This document shows positions 44,836 to 52,550 of a stretch of DNA of 64,000 bases, one piece after another (the first letter of the stretch is position 1; each line of letters starts with the position of its first letter). The position numbers and the translations under genes are program-made. The notes under the pieces were generated by a model, which saw only the letters and a program-made list of their open reading frames with translations, had not been told where the DNA came from and did not search any database. Location: NCBI GenBank assembly GCA_002163155.1, contig MAAO01000005.1, positions 62,001-126,000 on the forward strand, in the 5' to 3' direction. The DNA is from Halobacteriovorax marinus (GTDB lineage Bacteria > Bdellovibrionota > Bacteriovoracia > Bacteriovoracales > Bacteriovoracaceae).

Positions 44836-47232
44836 ATGGATGAATTAAAAAGAAACGGAACTTTTAAAAAATCTCTGTCGAAGCAGACTTATTACAAGTC
44901 TGCACTCGTCGTTATGGCGTTGTGTTTAACTTCTTGTGTACCTAGCCAAAGTGGTGGTTCTAAGAAGTCTTCAGGTGCCTCAGGGGTAACTAACACATCT
45001 TCAACAGTAGGTGTAGGATATGGACGAGTGCTCCATGACAATCCTATCATTCTCTCTGGAAACGCCAATCTATCACAAGATACCAACTTAAATACTTTAT
45101 TAAAACAAGGTCAAGATTATGTGACCTCCAATCAATATCTCCAAGAAAGTTGTGGATCTCTCCCCTTTTGTTTTGAAGTTAAGAAAGACAAATTCACCGC
45201 CCTTCACCAGGCGTCTGATGGGAAATGGGGATTTCACACTTCAACAAATGAATTCAACCAAGTTCAAATGTTTACTCATATGAACTGGATTATTGATAAA
45301 TACAATAGTGATCTCTTTAATGTTCATGACCAATACTACGGATTAAGTCCTTCTGGTCTACAAACTTCACTTCCAAGTACTCTCTATTTAAACAATGCAT
45401 TTTGGGACAGTACGAGACCACTTAGAGGTTACGCCGTATGTGATGACCTTCCAAACAATGCATTCTTTAGTCCATCGGATTATTCAATTTGTCTTGGTTT
45501 TGACAGTATCTACACCAACGTAAAGTTCGTGCAAGATCCTACAACTCTCTACCATGAAATTGGTCACGCCTTTGTGGCAAATGCTCTTAACTTTAGAAAT
45601 AATGCAGCAGGAACCGTTAGTATAGATTCATCTCTGGGTTACTTCTCATACGATGAAGGTAAAGCGATTAACGAAGGTATTGCTGATTACTTTAGTTACT
45701 ATATGACAGGCCGTACCCACATGGGAGAATGGGCCCAGGGAAGATTCTTAAATCTCTCGCGTCCTATGAGTGAGAGTGATGCTCTCCATGCGCCGGGACT
45801 TAGTGAAACTGTAACAGGAAGATTATCTTACCCAACTTATCTAGGTTACGATCCCAATGAGCCAACTCTAGTACAAGAAGAAATTCACTACGCTGGACAA
45901 ATCATGTCTCACTTTCTAGTGGCCTTTACAAAAGATCTAGAAGTTGCTTGTTCTTTTAGTAATTCAGCAGCTAGATCATACACGTTTAAACTTCTTATGG
46001 AGTCTCTCGCCTACCTAGGAGATTTTACAAGTACGGGAATTGAAGGATTTGCAGCAGGTAGTGTTAATCACTCATTTGAAAACGGAAGAGAATGGTTACA
46101 AAAGAATAAACCTATTACTTTTAGAAGATTCTCTCAAGCATTTGCAAGGTTTACAAAATCTTCACTTGCCACTGATCCGGCGCTATGTAACTTCAATGTT
46201 TATAACATTCAAAGATTAGAGCAATTACTAGATAATTATGGATTACTTCTCTTTAAAAATTATGACATGAATGGAAGCAGGTCCATTGTAGAAACAATTC
46301 AAAAAGTACAAGACCTCAATAGACAAAAGACAGTTCTTATTAAAAAGAACCAACTCTTTACAGATATTAGACCTAGTACTTCTTCCGCTTTTGTTTTTGA
46401 TAGCTACACAGATATGAATGAAGCTGCCAAAGCATTAACTGGAGGATTCATTGATGGGACTCTGAGTAGTACTATTTTTGAAAATGGTAACCTTAAATAC
46501 AATAATGGAAATGGACAAATTAGTCCGGGAGAGCTCGTAGGAGTTCTTATCAATCTCTACAACAATTCAAATAGTGTAATGTCTGGAGTTCGCATACTGG
46601 CCAACGACTGGGACCATATGGATAGCGGACAGGCCTGTAATAATTTAAGTGATAACTTCCCTAGTTCAAGTCAAGGTGGAATTTCCACTGCAAGTTGTTC
46701 AACAGAAGCTCTTGAAAACGGAGCAGGAACTGATCCAGAATCTGTTGATCCTGTTTGCTTCTTTCAAGATAGTAGTTCTGGTTCGGCCATCTGGGTAAGC
46801 CAAGAAACTTTCATGGCCTCTAAGGCAATTGAAGAGAGTGAATGTCTTGGAGGAATAGGAAATAAGAAAGACTGTCTCGTGAGATCTCCAAAAGGAGCTG
46901 ACGTAGGTTGGTATTCTAAAATTGATCCTAAGAAAACATGGGCCGAGACTTTTCAAGATGCTGACGGTAATAATCAATTTAAAGCATCTAATATCTTCTT
47001 CTTAGAAATAAGTCCTTCTATTCCCCCTGGAACAACTATTAATTGTCGCTTAAGAGCAACTTTCACTAACTGTGAAGATTGTCACAATATAACGAGTACA
47101 GCGACAGGAAACACTTATACTCCAAACGTACACACTCCTTTTGAGCAAAATGGTGATGAGTACAAAGACTATAAATACTCTGGAGCTGACCCTTATCAAA
47201 TTATTAACTATCAATTTACGGTGATCGACTAA
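44836..47232 (+). CDS. Predicted HEXXH metallopeptidase lipoprotein
   Basis: A 798-residue protein with a signal peptide ending in LTSC (lipidated Cys at about 36), then a Ser/Gly/Thr linker. The sequence LYHEIGHAF (HEIGH at 240-244) is a zinc-binding HEXXH, and NEGIADYF (Glu280) 36 residues later can supply the third ligand, as in gluzincin-type peptidases. The next 500 residues contain an acidic, Asn/Asp-rich region and several cysteines. No specific peptidase family could be assigned. It lies between the giant coiled-coil gene and a membrane-anchored gene that shares its last base, a one-base overlap. Confidence 0.75.
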   Translation: MDELKRNGTFKKSLSKQTYYKSALVVMALCLTSCVPSQSGGSKKSSGASGVTNTSSTVGVGYGRVLHDNPIILSGNANLSQDTNLNTLLKQGQDYVTSNQYLQESCGSLPFCFEVKKDKFTALHQASDGKWGFHTSTNEFNQVQMFTHMNWIIDKYNSDLFNVHDQYYGLSPSGLQTSLPSTLYLNNAFWDSTRPLRGYAVCDDLPNNAFFSPSDYSICLGFDSIYTNVKFVQDPTTLYHEIGHAFVANALNFRNNAAGTVSIDSSLGYFSYDEGKAINEGIADYFSYYMTGRTHMGEWAQGRFLNLSRPMSESDALHAPGLSETVTGRLSYPTYLGYDPNEPTLVQEEIHYAGQIMSHFLVAFTKDLEVACSFSNSAARSYTFKLLMESLAYLGDFTSTGIEGFAAGSVNHSFENGREWLQKNKPITFRRFSQAFARFTKSSLATDPALCNFNVYNIQRLEQLLDNYGLLLFKNYDMNGSRSIVETIQKVQDLNRQKTVLIKKNQLFTDIRPSTSSAFVFDSYTDMNEAAKALTGGFIDGTLSSTIFENGNLKYNNGNGQISPGELVGVLINLYNNSNSVMSGVRILANDWDHMDSGQACNNLSDNFPSSSQGGISTASCSTEALENGAGTDPESVDPVCFFQDSSSGSAIWVSQETFMASKAIEESECLGGIGNKKDCLVRSPKGADVGWYSKIDPKKTWAETFQDADGNNQFKASNIFFLEISPSIPPGTTINCRLRATFTNCEDCHNITSTATGNTYTPNVHTPFEQNGDEYKDYKYSGADPYQIINYQFTVID

Positions 47233-47819
47233 TGAAACTTTTAAAGATTATGGCCTTTATATTTGCCCTTAGTATTCCAGTTTATTTTGGACTAAAACTG
47301 CTTAGTCCACCAGAAGACCAACAAGCAAATTGGGACACCTACGAGAAAAAAGACAAAAAGATCACAACTCATAAATCCACAAAGACTGAGAAGAAGAAAT
47401 CAAGAGTCTCTTCATCTAAAAGAGCTCCTGCCTCTAAGGCACCAGTAAAGAAAACAATAGGACCAAGTAAGAGAATCCTCACCGGTTCACTAAGATCGAA
47501 ATATGAAAACTCTCCGTGGGATTTATCTTATGTAAATACACCAAGTATTGAGTGGAAGAACCTCTACGCTAATAAAATGTTAACAATACTTCCAGAAGGT
47601 ACTAAGGTACTTATTAAGAAGACTCAAGGGGTGATCATTATCACTGCTAAGGGCGCCAAATACGTAGAACATGTTCGAGTTAGCATTCAAAAAGAAGATG
47701 CTCCACCAGTAGGTTTTGAGGCGCAAGTGGACTCAGAGAGTGGACAACAATTAAAAGTTTGGAATAGAACACATTTTGAATACGGACAGGGTTTTAGCTT
47801 TAAAAAGAAACTTCAATAG
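47232..47819 (+). CDS. Membrane-anchored hypothetical protein with basic linker
   Basis: A 195-residue protein with one hydrophobic N-terminal segment (about 4-24), probably a signal anchor, then a Lys/Ser/Thr-rich basic linker (about 35-85) and a strand-rich C-terminal domain of about 100 residues that may face the periplasm. The start codon overlaps the stop of the metallopeptidase gene (TAATG). No family is recognised. It is probably part of the same envelope complex or operon as the two genes before it. Confidence 0.72.
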   Translation: MKLLKIMAFIFALSIPVYFGLKLLSPPEDQQANWDTYEKKDKKITTHKSTKTEKKKSRVSSSKRAPASKAPVKKTIGPSKRILTGSLRSKYENSPWDLSYVNTPSIEWKNLYANKMLTILPEGTKVLIKKTQGVIIITAKGAKYVEHVRVSIQKEDAPPVGFEAQVDSESGQQLKVWNRTHFEYGQGFSFKKKLQ

Positions 47820-47844
47820 TATTGACCTCGATTGAGGTCAATAC
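47819..47844. terminator. Perfect 11-bp hairpin between convergent genes
   Basis: GTATTGACCTC and GAGGTCAATAC are perfect complements around a GATT loop. The first base is the last base of the upstream stop codon. Neither strand has a clear U-run after it, but its position between convergent genes fits a bidirectional transcript end. Confidence 0.6.
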
Positions 47845-47861
47845 AAATCAAATATTAAATA

Positions 47862-48470
47862 TTAAATATCTAGTGGTAGAGAAATCCCTACAAATAATTG
47901 ATTGATATTTTCATCCACTACAGTTTCTGTATTGGCAGAAATATCTTTCCACTTATCAAGTGCAATCATTCTATATTCAAAGTTTATACTTACAAAAGGA
48001 AGGCCTGTGAAACCTACACCTAGCGTTGTTGTGCTACCAGAGATTTCATCTCCCTTTCCAGCACGCCAAGAGTTTGTAGTATCAATTTCCCACTTTGTAT
48101 TAAAGGCGTAACCTAGATAAACCCTTGCGAGAATAGGAAAGTTATATCCAACAAAAACTCCAAACTCAGAACCTGAGTAATCTGCCTTTGTAGGTTGTAG
48201 TCCAAAAGAAAGAGTTGAAGGACCATCAAACTTATAAGATCCAGAAGAGCGTCTATATTCAAGTCCTCCCATTAAACCAAGAAATTGATAACCTAGACGA
48301 CCACCAAATTGCATGGAAGTTTCCTTAGTCTCACGAGTGGTAGCACCTGTCCGTGCATAATCACCAGAACCTGCAGCGAAACCAACAAATGGCTCAATTA
48401 AAACGCCTGCTGAAGTAAATGTAGAAAAGAGAAAGGCACTAAATAGACCTAAGATTTTAAGATTTTTCAT
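47862..48470 (-). CDS. Predicted outer-membrane beta-barrel protein
   Basis: A 202-residue protein with a signal peptide (residues 1-21, cleavage near STFTSA-GV). The mature sequence alternates aromatic and small residues in strands, with GGRLGYQFLGLMGGLEYRRS, GVFVGYNFPI and a final INQLFVGISLPLDI strand, typical of an eight-strand OmpA/OmpW-like barrel. The function is unknown. A short dyad (ACCCC with GGGGT, 48492-48508) lies in the divergent region before it. Confidence 0.78.
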   Translation of the reverse strand: MKNLKILGLFSAFLFSTFTSAGVLIEPFVGFAAGSGDYARTGATTRETKETSMQFGGRLGYQFLGLMGGLEYRRSSGSYKFDGPSTLSFGLQPTKADYSGSEFGVFVGYNFPILARVYLGYAFNTKWEIDTTNSWRAGKGDEISGSTTTLGVGFTGLPFVSINFEYRMIALDKWKDISANTETVVDENINQLFVGISLPLDI

Positions 48471-48642
48471 ATATCCTCCTTAATGTGGACAACCCCTATC
48501 CATGGGGTATTTCAATATTCATTTTGACAAATAAGGCCTGCAAAAGGCAGTCGTTTGTAAAAACTTCAAAAGCTGAACATTTCTTATACATTTAAGTATA
48601 AGTGATTAAATCAATTACTAAAAGTGAAAAAAAGGACGCAAA

Positions 48643-49113
48643 ATGATCGCTAAACTAGCTTTATTCATGCTTTTAACTCTAAATACTAATGCTCTAGAGT
48701 TCAAAATCATCGGTGCATGTTCCACCACTCCTCTCTTTGAGACCCAAGTAAATGGGACTTTTAATAATGTTGGTGAATTAAGCCATACTGTTTTAAAAGA
48801 GTACAATATTCAAAATCTTGCAAGTGATTATGGAATTTCTCAAATTTTCAACTCTCCAGTTGGTGATATCGCTCTAGAAGTGATTTCAGATTATAAATTG
48901 AGAGCACACGGTTGGTGTTATAGCGTTGACGGTAATGTTCCAGAAGTGCTTATGGGTGATTTTAATTTACTAGGAAATGAAAAAGAGATCACTTGGTTTA
49001 TGGGTTATACAACTTATATAGGATATCCAGAAACTGGTGAATCTGAATGGGTTGGTCAATGTACTCCTAGCAACCTACCTCCGGCTAACCCCGTTTGGTG
49101 TAACAATAACTAG
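48643..49113 (+). CDS. Secreted protein resembling DUF4430
   Basis: A 156-residue protein with a signal peptide (ALFMLLTLNTNA, cleavage before LEFK). The mature part contains GWCYSVDGNVPEV followed by a strand and ITWFMGYTTYIG, a pattern similar to the DUF4430 (transcobalamin-like C-terminal) fold. It has four cysteines. The similarity is recalled, not computed. It has a hairpin terminator after the stop. A secreted or periplasmic domain of unknown function is the safest call. Confidence 0.6.
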   Translation: MIAKLALFMLLTLNTNALEFKIIGACSTTPLFETQVNGTFNNVGELSHTVLKEYNIQNLASDYGISQIFNSPVGDIALEVISDYKLRAHGWCYSVDGNVPEVLMGDFNLLGNEKEITWFMGYTTYIGYPETGESEWVGQCTPSNLPPANPVWCNNN

Positions 49114-49126
49114 AAGTTAAAAATTG

Positions 49127-49148
49127 CCGAAGACCGCAAGGCCTTCGG
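49127..49148. terminator. Terminator-like hairpin between convergent genes
   Basis: A 6-bp perfect stem (CCGAAG with CTTCGG) with two further inner G-C pairs and a GCAA loop, ending in TTT, lies between the DUF4430-like gene and the CoA-transferase operon. Confidence 0.65.
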
Positions 49149-49160
49149 TTTAAAAGTCTT

Positions 49161-49817
49161 TTAAAATGTCATCTCTGGAATATCACCCTTGATCACAAGT
49201 TCAGCTTCTGTCTTCTCTTGAATCTCTTCTACAGAAACACCAGGAGCTCTCTCTATGAGATGAAACTTTCCATCAATTAATTCAAGTACAGCTAAATCAG
49301 AGACAATTTTCTTCACACATTGCACACCTGTTAAAGGAAGTGAACATTGTTTAAGAATCTTAGAAACACCATGCTTATTTGCATGAGTCATCGCCACGAT
49401 AATATTCTCAGCGCCAGCAACAAGGTCCATAGCGCCTCCCATTCCCTTTACTAACTTGCCAGGAATCATCCAAGAAGCAATATTTCCGTTTTGATCAACT
49501 TCAAAAGCTCCAAGAACTGTAAGGTCTACATGACCTCCACGGATCATGGCAAAACTATCAGCAGAGTCAAAGAAAGCTGCTCCTGTTGCACAAGTCACAG
49601 TTTGTTTACCAGCATTAATTAAATCAGCATCAACATTCTCTTCAGTAGGAAATTCTCCCATACCTAGAAGACCATTTTCAGATTGAAGCATAATCTCAAT
49701 ATCTTTAGGAACATAATTCGCTACCAGAGTAGGAATACCGATTCCAAGATTCACGTAGAATCCATCTTTTAATTCTTTTGCAATTCTCATTGCTATTTGA
49801 TCTTTACTTAGTGCCAT
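49161..49817 (-). CDS. scoB: 3-oxoacid CoA-transferase subunit B
   Basis: A 218-residue protein with the subunit B pattern: GIGIPTLVANYVP, then SENGLLGMG, which carries the active-site Glu that becomes the CoA thioester intermediate, and SFAMIRGGHVDLTVLG. Such enzymes move CoA between succinyl-CoA and acetoacetate or related acids in ketone body and fatty acid catabolism. It follows scoA with a 13-base gap. The acetate/butyrate CoA-transferase reading (AtoA-like) is also possible. Confidence 0.92.
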   Translation of the reverse strand: MALSKDQIAMRIAKELKDGFYVNLGIGIPTLVANYVPKDIEIMLQSENGLLGMGEFPTEENVDADLINAGKQTVTCATGAAFFDSADSFAMIRGGHVDLTVLGAFEVDQNGNIASWMIPGKLVKGMGGAMDLVAGAENIIVAMTHANKHGVSKILKQCSLPLTGVQCVKKIVSDLAVLELIDGKFHLIERAPGVSVEEIQEKTEAELVIKGDIPEMTF

Positions 49818-49830
49818 CTCATCACCTTAT

Positions 49831-50535
49831 TTATGATTGTTTAACAGTACGTTGCTCAATTCTCTTTTCAAAAGTTCCTTTGATTACACGGTCTACGTAT
49901 ATACCTGGAACGTGAATTTGATTAGGATCAAGCTCTCCAGCTTCAACTATCTCTTCCACTTCAACTACTGTTATTTTTCCAGCAGTAGCAATCATTGAAT
50001 TAAAGTTTCTCGCTGTTTTTCTAAAGATGAGGTTCCCAAATCTATCGGCCTTCCAAGCTTTTACTAAAGCAAAATCAGCTTTAGGATAGGCCTCTTCAAG
50101 AACATACATTCTTCCATTAAATTCTTTAGTCTCTTTACCTTCAGCAACCTGAGTTCCATAACCCGTGGCCGTATAAAAACCAGGGATTCCTGCACCAGTT
50201 GCTCTGATCTTTTCAGCCAGAGTTCCTTGAGGAGTTAGAATAACTTCCATCTTTCCGCTAAGAAATAATTCTTCAAAGAGTTTATTCTCACCAACGTAAG
50301 AGCCAATCATCGTTTTGATTTGTCTCTTCTCTAAGAGTTTACCAAGACCAAAACCATCAACACCTGCATTATTAGAAATACAAGTTAACCCTGTAACTCC
50401 AACTTCAACAACTTTATCGATAAGACCTTCTGGAATACCACAGAGGCCAAAACCACCAACCATGAGAAGTTGATCATTAGAGAGTCCCTCTAGTGCTTCT
50501 TCATAACTTGTAACTACTTTATTTAAACCTTTCAT
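49831..50535 (-). CDS. scoA: 3-oxoacid CoA-transferase subunit A
   Basis: A 234-residue protein with the subunit A pattern: [15 protein letters not shown] (about 25-39), [14 protein letters not shown] and [12 protein letters not shown]. It pairs with ScoB to form the heteromeric CoA-transferase. It lies 23 bases below the fumarase beta gene, so the four genes from 52395 to 49161 form one probable transcript joining a TCA enzyme with CoA transfer. Confidence 0.92.
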   Translation of the reverse strand: MKGLNKVVTSYEEALEGLSNDQLLMVGGFGLCGIPEGLIDKVVEVGVTGLTCISNNAGVDGFGLGKLLEKRQIKTMIGSYVGENKLFEELFLSGKMEVILTPQGTLAEKIRATGAGIPGFYTATGYGTQVAEGKETKEFNGRMYVLEEAYPKADFALVKAWKADRFGNLIFRKTARNFNSMIATAGKITVVEVEEIVEAGELDPNQIHVPGIYVDRVIKGTFEKRIEQRTVKQS

Positions 50536-50558
50536 TACTCTTCCTTTAAAAATTATGT

Positions 50559-51128
50559 TTAAAGCAAATCTTTTAACTTTTCTTCACTGCTTGCCGCGAC
50601 CTCAGCATGCAATGAACCACCATGAGAATCCATCGTTACAACAACAGGAAATTCTGTGACAGAAAGCTCCCAGATAGCTTCTGGCGAACCAAGGTCCTCC
50701 CAGTAAACATTATCAACTGAATCAATTTTTTCGGCGAGAACTTGTGCTGCTCCACCAATGGCGTGAAAATAAACACATCCATAATCTGCACAACCCTTTA
50801 GAGTTTTAGGACCCATGCCACCTTTACCAATCACTCCAATGATTCCATAGTCACGCATGACTTCCCACTGGTAAGGTTCTTCACGAATAGAAGTCGTAGG
50901 ACCTGCGGCCTTAACTTCAAACTTTCCAGATTCTTTATCTTTAATAACAACTGGACCACAATGATAAATAATTTGATTTTCGAAACTCACTGGAGGTTTA
51001 GTTCCATCATGAATTCTCTTATGAACGGCATCTCTTCCTGTAAAAAGTTTTCCAGAGATTAAAACCATATCACCAACTCTTAAGTCTCTAATTTCTTCTT
51101 TTTTAAATGGGTACTGAAGTTTTTTCAT
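50559..51128 (-). CDS. Class I fumarate hydratase/tartrate dehydratase beta subunit
   Basis: A 189-residue protein matching the C-terminal domain of class I fumarase: [35 protein letters not shown] and GVIGKGGM. It carries the swivelling domain that joins the [4Fe-4S] alpha subunit to complete the active site. Fumarate hydration to malate is the most likely reaction; tartrate dehydratase cannot be ruled out from sequence alone. It is 13 bases after the alpha gene. Confidence 0.88.
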   Translation of the reverse strand: MKKLQYPFKKEEIRDLRVGDMVLISGKLFTGRDAVHKRIHDGTKPPVSFENQIIYHCGPVVIKDKESGKFEVKAAGPTTSIREEPYQWEVMRDYGIIGVIGKGGMGPKTLKGCADYGCVYFHAIGGAAQVLAEKIDSVDNVYWEDLGSPEAIWELSVTEFPVVVTMDSHGGSLHAEVAASSEEKLKDLL

Positions 51129-51141
51129 ATTTTAGTCCTTA

Positions 51142-52395
51142 CTAGTATAACCAAGATTTAATTTCGCTTGTTTTTCCTAAAGTGACACCTTGTCTTCTAT
51201 AGGCCCAACACATATACGAAACTGAAACAAAGAAACTTGCTGGTAATCTATTGAGTGTTCCAATTTTACAACCTAGAAGAGTAGTCTTTCCTCCAAAGCC
51301 CATTGGTCCAATTCCTAATTTATTAGCAGTCGTCACAATATCTTTTTCAAGAGCATCTAATTCTGAAATACTATTTGTATCATCTAACTTTCTTAGCAGT
51401 TGTTCTTTAGAGAAAACATAACCAGCTCCCCTGTCTCCACCAATAGTCACTCCAAGAACACCTGGTCCACAACCCTTACCTTGCGCTTTAACGATAGCAT
51501 CAAGAATAACTTTTCTTACACCATCTAAATCACGTCCAGCTTCAAGAGCAGTATTTGGAAGAGCGTACTGAGCTCCAACATTTTCACAACCGCCACCTTT
51601 AAGCATAAGTCTAACTTCAACGCCAGCGCCTTTGTGTTCATGAAAATGAATGTCTGGATGACCAGGACCAATATTCATTGTCTCATTCTTACCTGTTAAT
51701 GAATCAACAGAATTTTGTCTTAGGTATCCAATCTCAGTAGCTTTAACTACTGCTTTCTTAACAGTGTCACTGAACTTTGATTGATTAAAACCTGTAGGAT
51801 GAGAAACATAAAAGAGAATCGTCCCTGTGTCCTGACAAATAGGCTGAGACTTCTTCTTGGCAAGTGCGATATTTGCTTTAATGATATTCATCGCATATTC
51901 AGCAGTAGTATTTTCTTCTTCTCTATCAAGAGCTTCTAAAACAACTTTTTGAACATCATCAGGAATGACTGTTGAAGTTATTCTAACAAGCTCTAAAATT
52001 GAATTGAATAAAACCTTATCCGAGTTAATTTTCTTTGGTGCTGCTTTCTTCTTTGTTACTTTCTTCGCAACTTTTTTCTTCGTCGCTTTCTTAGCAACTT
52101 TTTTCTTCGTCGCTTTCTTAGCAACTTTCTTCTTCGTCGCTTTCTTCGCAACTTTTTTCTTCGTCGCTTTCTTCGCAACTTTCTTCTTCGTCACTTTCTT
52201 AGCAACTTTTTTCTTCGTCGCTTTCTTTGCAACTTTTTTCTTCGTCGCTTTCTTCGCAACTTTTTTCTTCGTCGCTTTCTTCGCTACTTTCTTCTTCGTC
52301 GCTTTCTTCGCTACTTTCTTCTTTGTAACTTTCTTTGTCGCTTTCTTAGCCACTTTCTTTTTTGCTACTTTTTTTGCAACTTTCTTCTTTGCCAT
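51142..52395 (-). CDS. Class I fumarate hydratase alpha subunit with N-terminal histone-H1-like Lys/Ala repeat tail
   Basis: A 417-residue protein. Residues 3-122 consist almost entirely of a 9-residue unit, KKKVAKKAT or close variants, 12 full copies plus two partial ones. Residues about 123-417 are a complete class I fumarase/tartrate dehydratase alpha domain: LFNSILELVR at its start, then Cys in PICQDTGT (about 187), GGGCENV and KGCGPG, the three cysteines expected to hold the [4Fe-4S] cluster. No ATG, GTG or TTG lies near the junction, so the fused protein is the likely product. The tail resembles lysine-rich bacterial histone H1-like proteins and should bind DNA or RNA; that is inference. 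Subunit beta follows 13 bases on. Confidence 0.9.
   Translation of the reverse strand: MAKKKVAKKVAKKKVAKKATKKVTKKKVAKKATKKKVAKKATKKKVAKKATKKKVAKKATKKKVAKKVTKKKVAKKATKKKVAKKATKKKVAKKATKKKVAKKATKKKVAKKVTKKKAAPKKINSDKVLFNSILELVRITSTVIPDDVQKVVLEALDREEENTTAEYAMNIIKANIALAKKKSQPICQDTGTILFYVSHPTGFNQSKFSDTVKKAVVKATEIGYLRQNSVDSLTGKNETMNIGPGHPDIHFHEHKGAGVEVRLMLKGGGCENVGAQYALPNTALEAGRDLDGVRKVILDAIVKAQGKGCGPGVLGVTIGGDRGAGYVFSKEQLLRKLDDTNSISELDALEKDIVTTANKLGIGPMGFGGKTTLLGCKIGTLNRLPASFFVSVSYMCWAYRRQGVTLGKTSEIKSWLY
52030..52389 (-). repeat. 27-bp tandem repeat array encoding the Lys/Ala tail
   Basis: Ten contiguous 27-bp units plus two units and partial copies at the N-terminal end encode the 9-residue KKKVAKKAT pattern. 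At the protein level four AT units followed by one VT unit occur twice in a row, which suggests duplication of a 135-bp block. Units differ by few bases, consistent with recent slippage or recombination. Confidence 0.92.
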
Positions 52396-52550
52396 AACAA
52401 ATCCCTCTTCTTTAATATTTATTTACTCTTTCAGTTCTTATCAGTTATATATATTGCCGAAAAATAGTACCAACGAGCAGTGTTTCTGCCTAGTTATATT
52501 CTCACTTTTGTCATTGGCTAAGCCCTTTCAATCCGTTACTGTAGGGTCCT

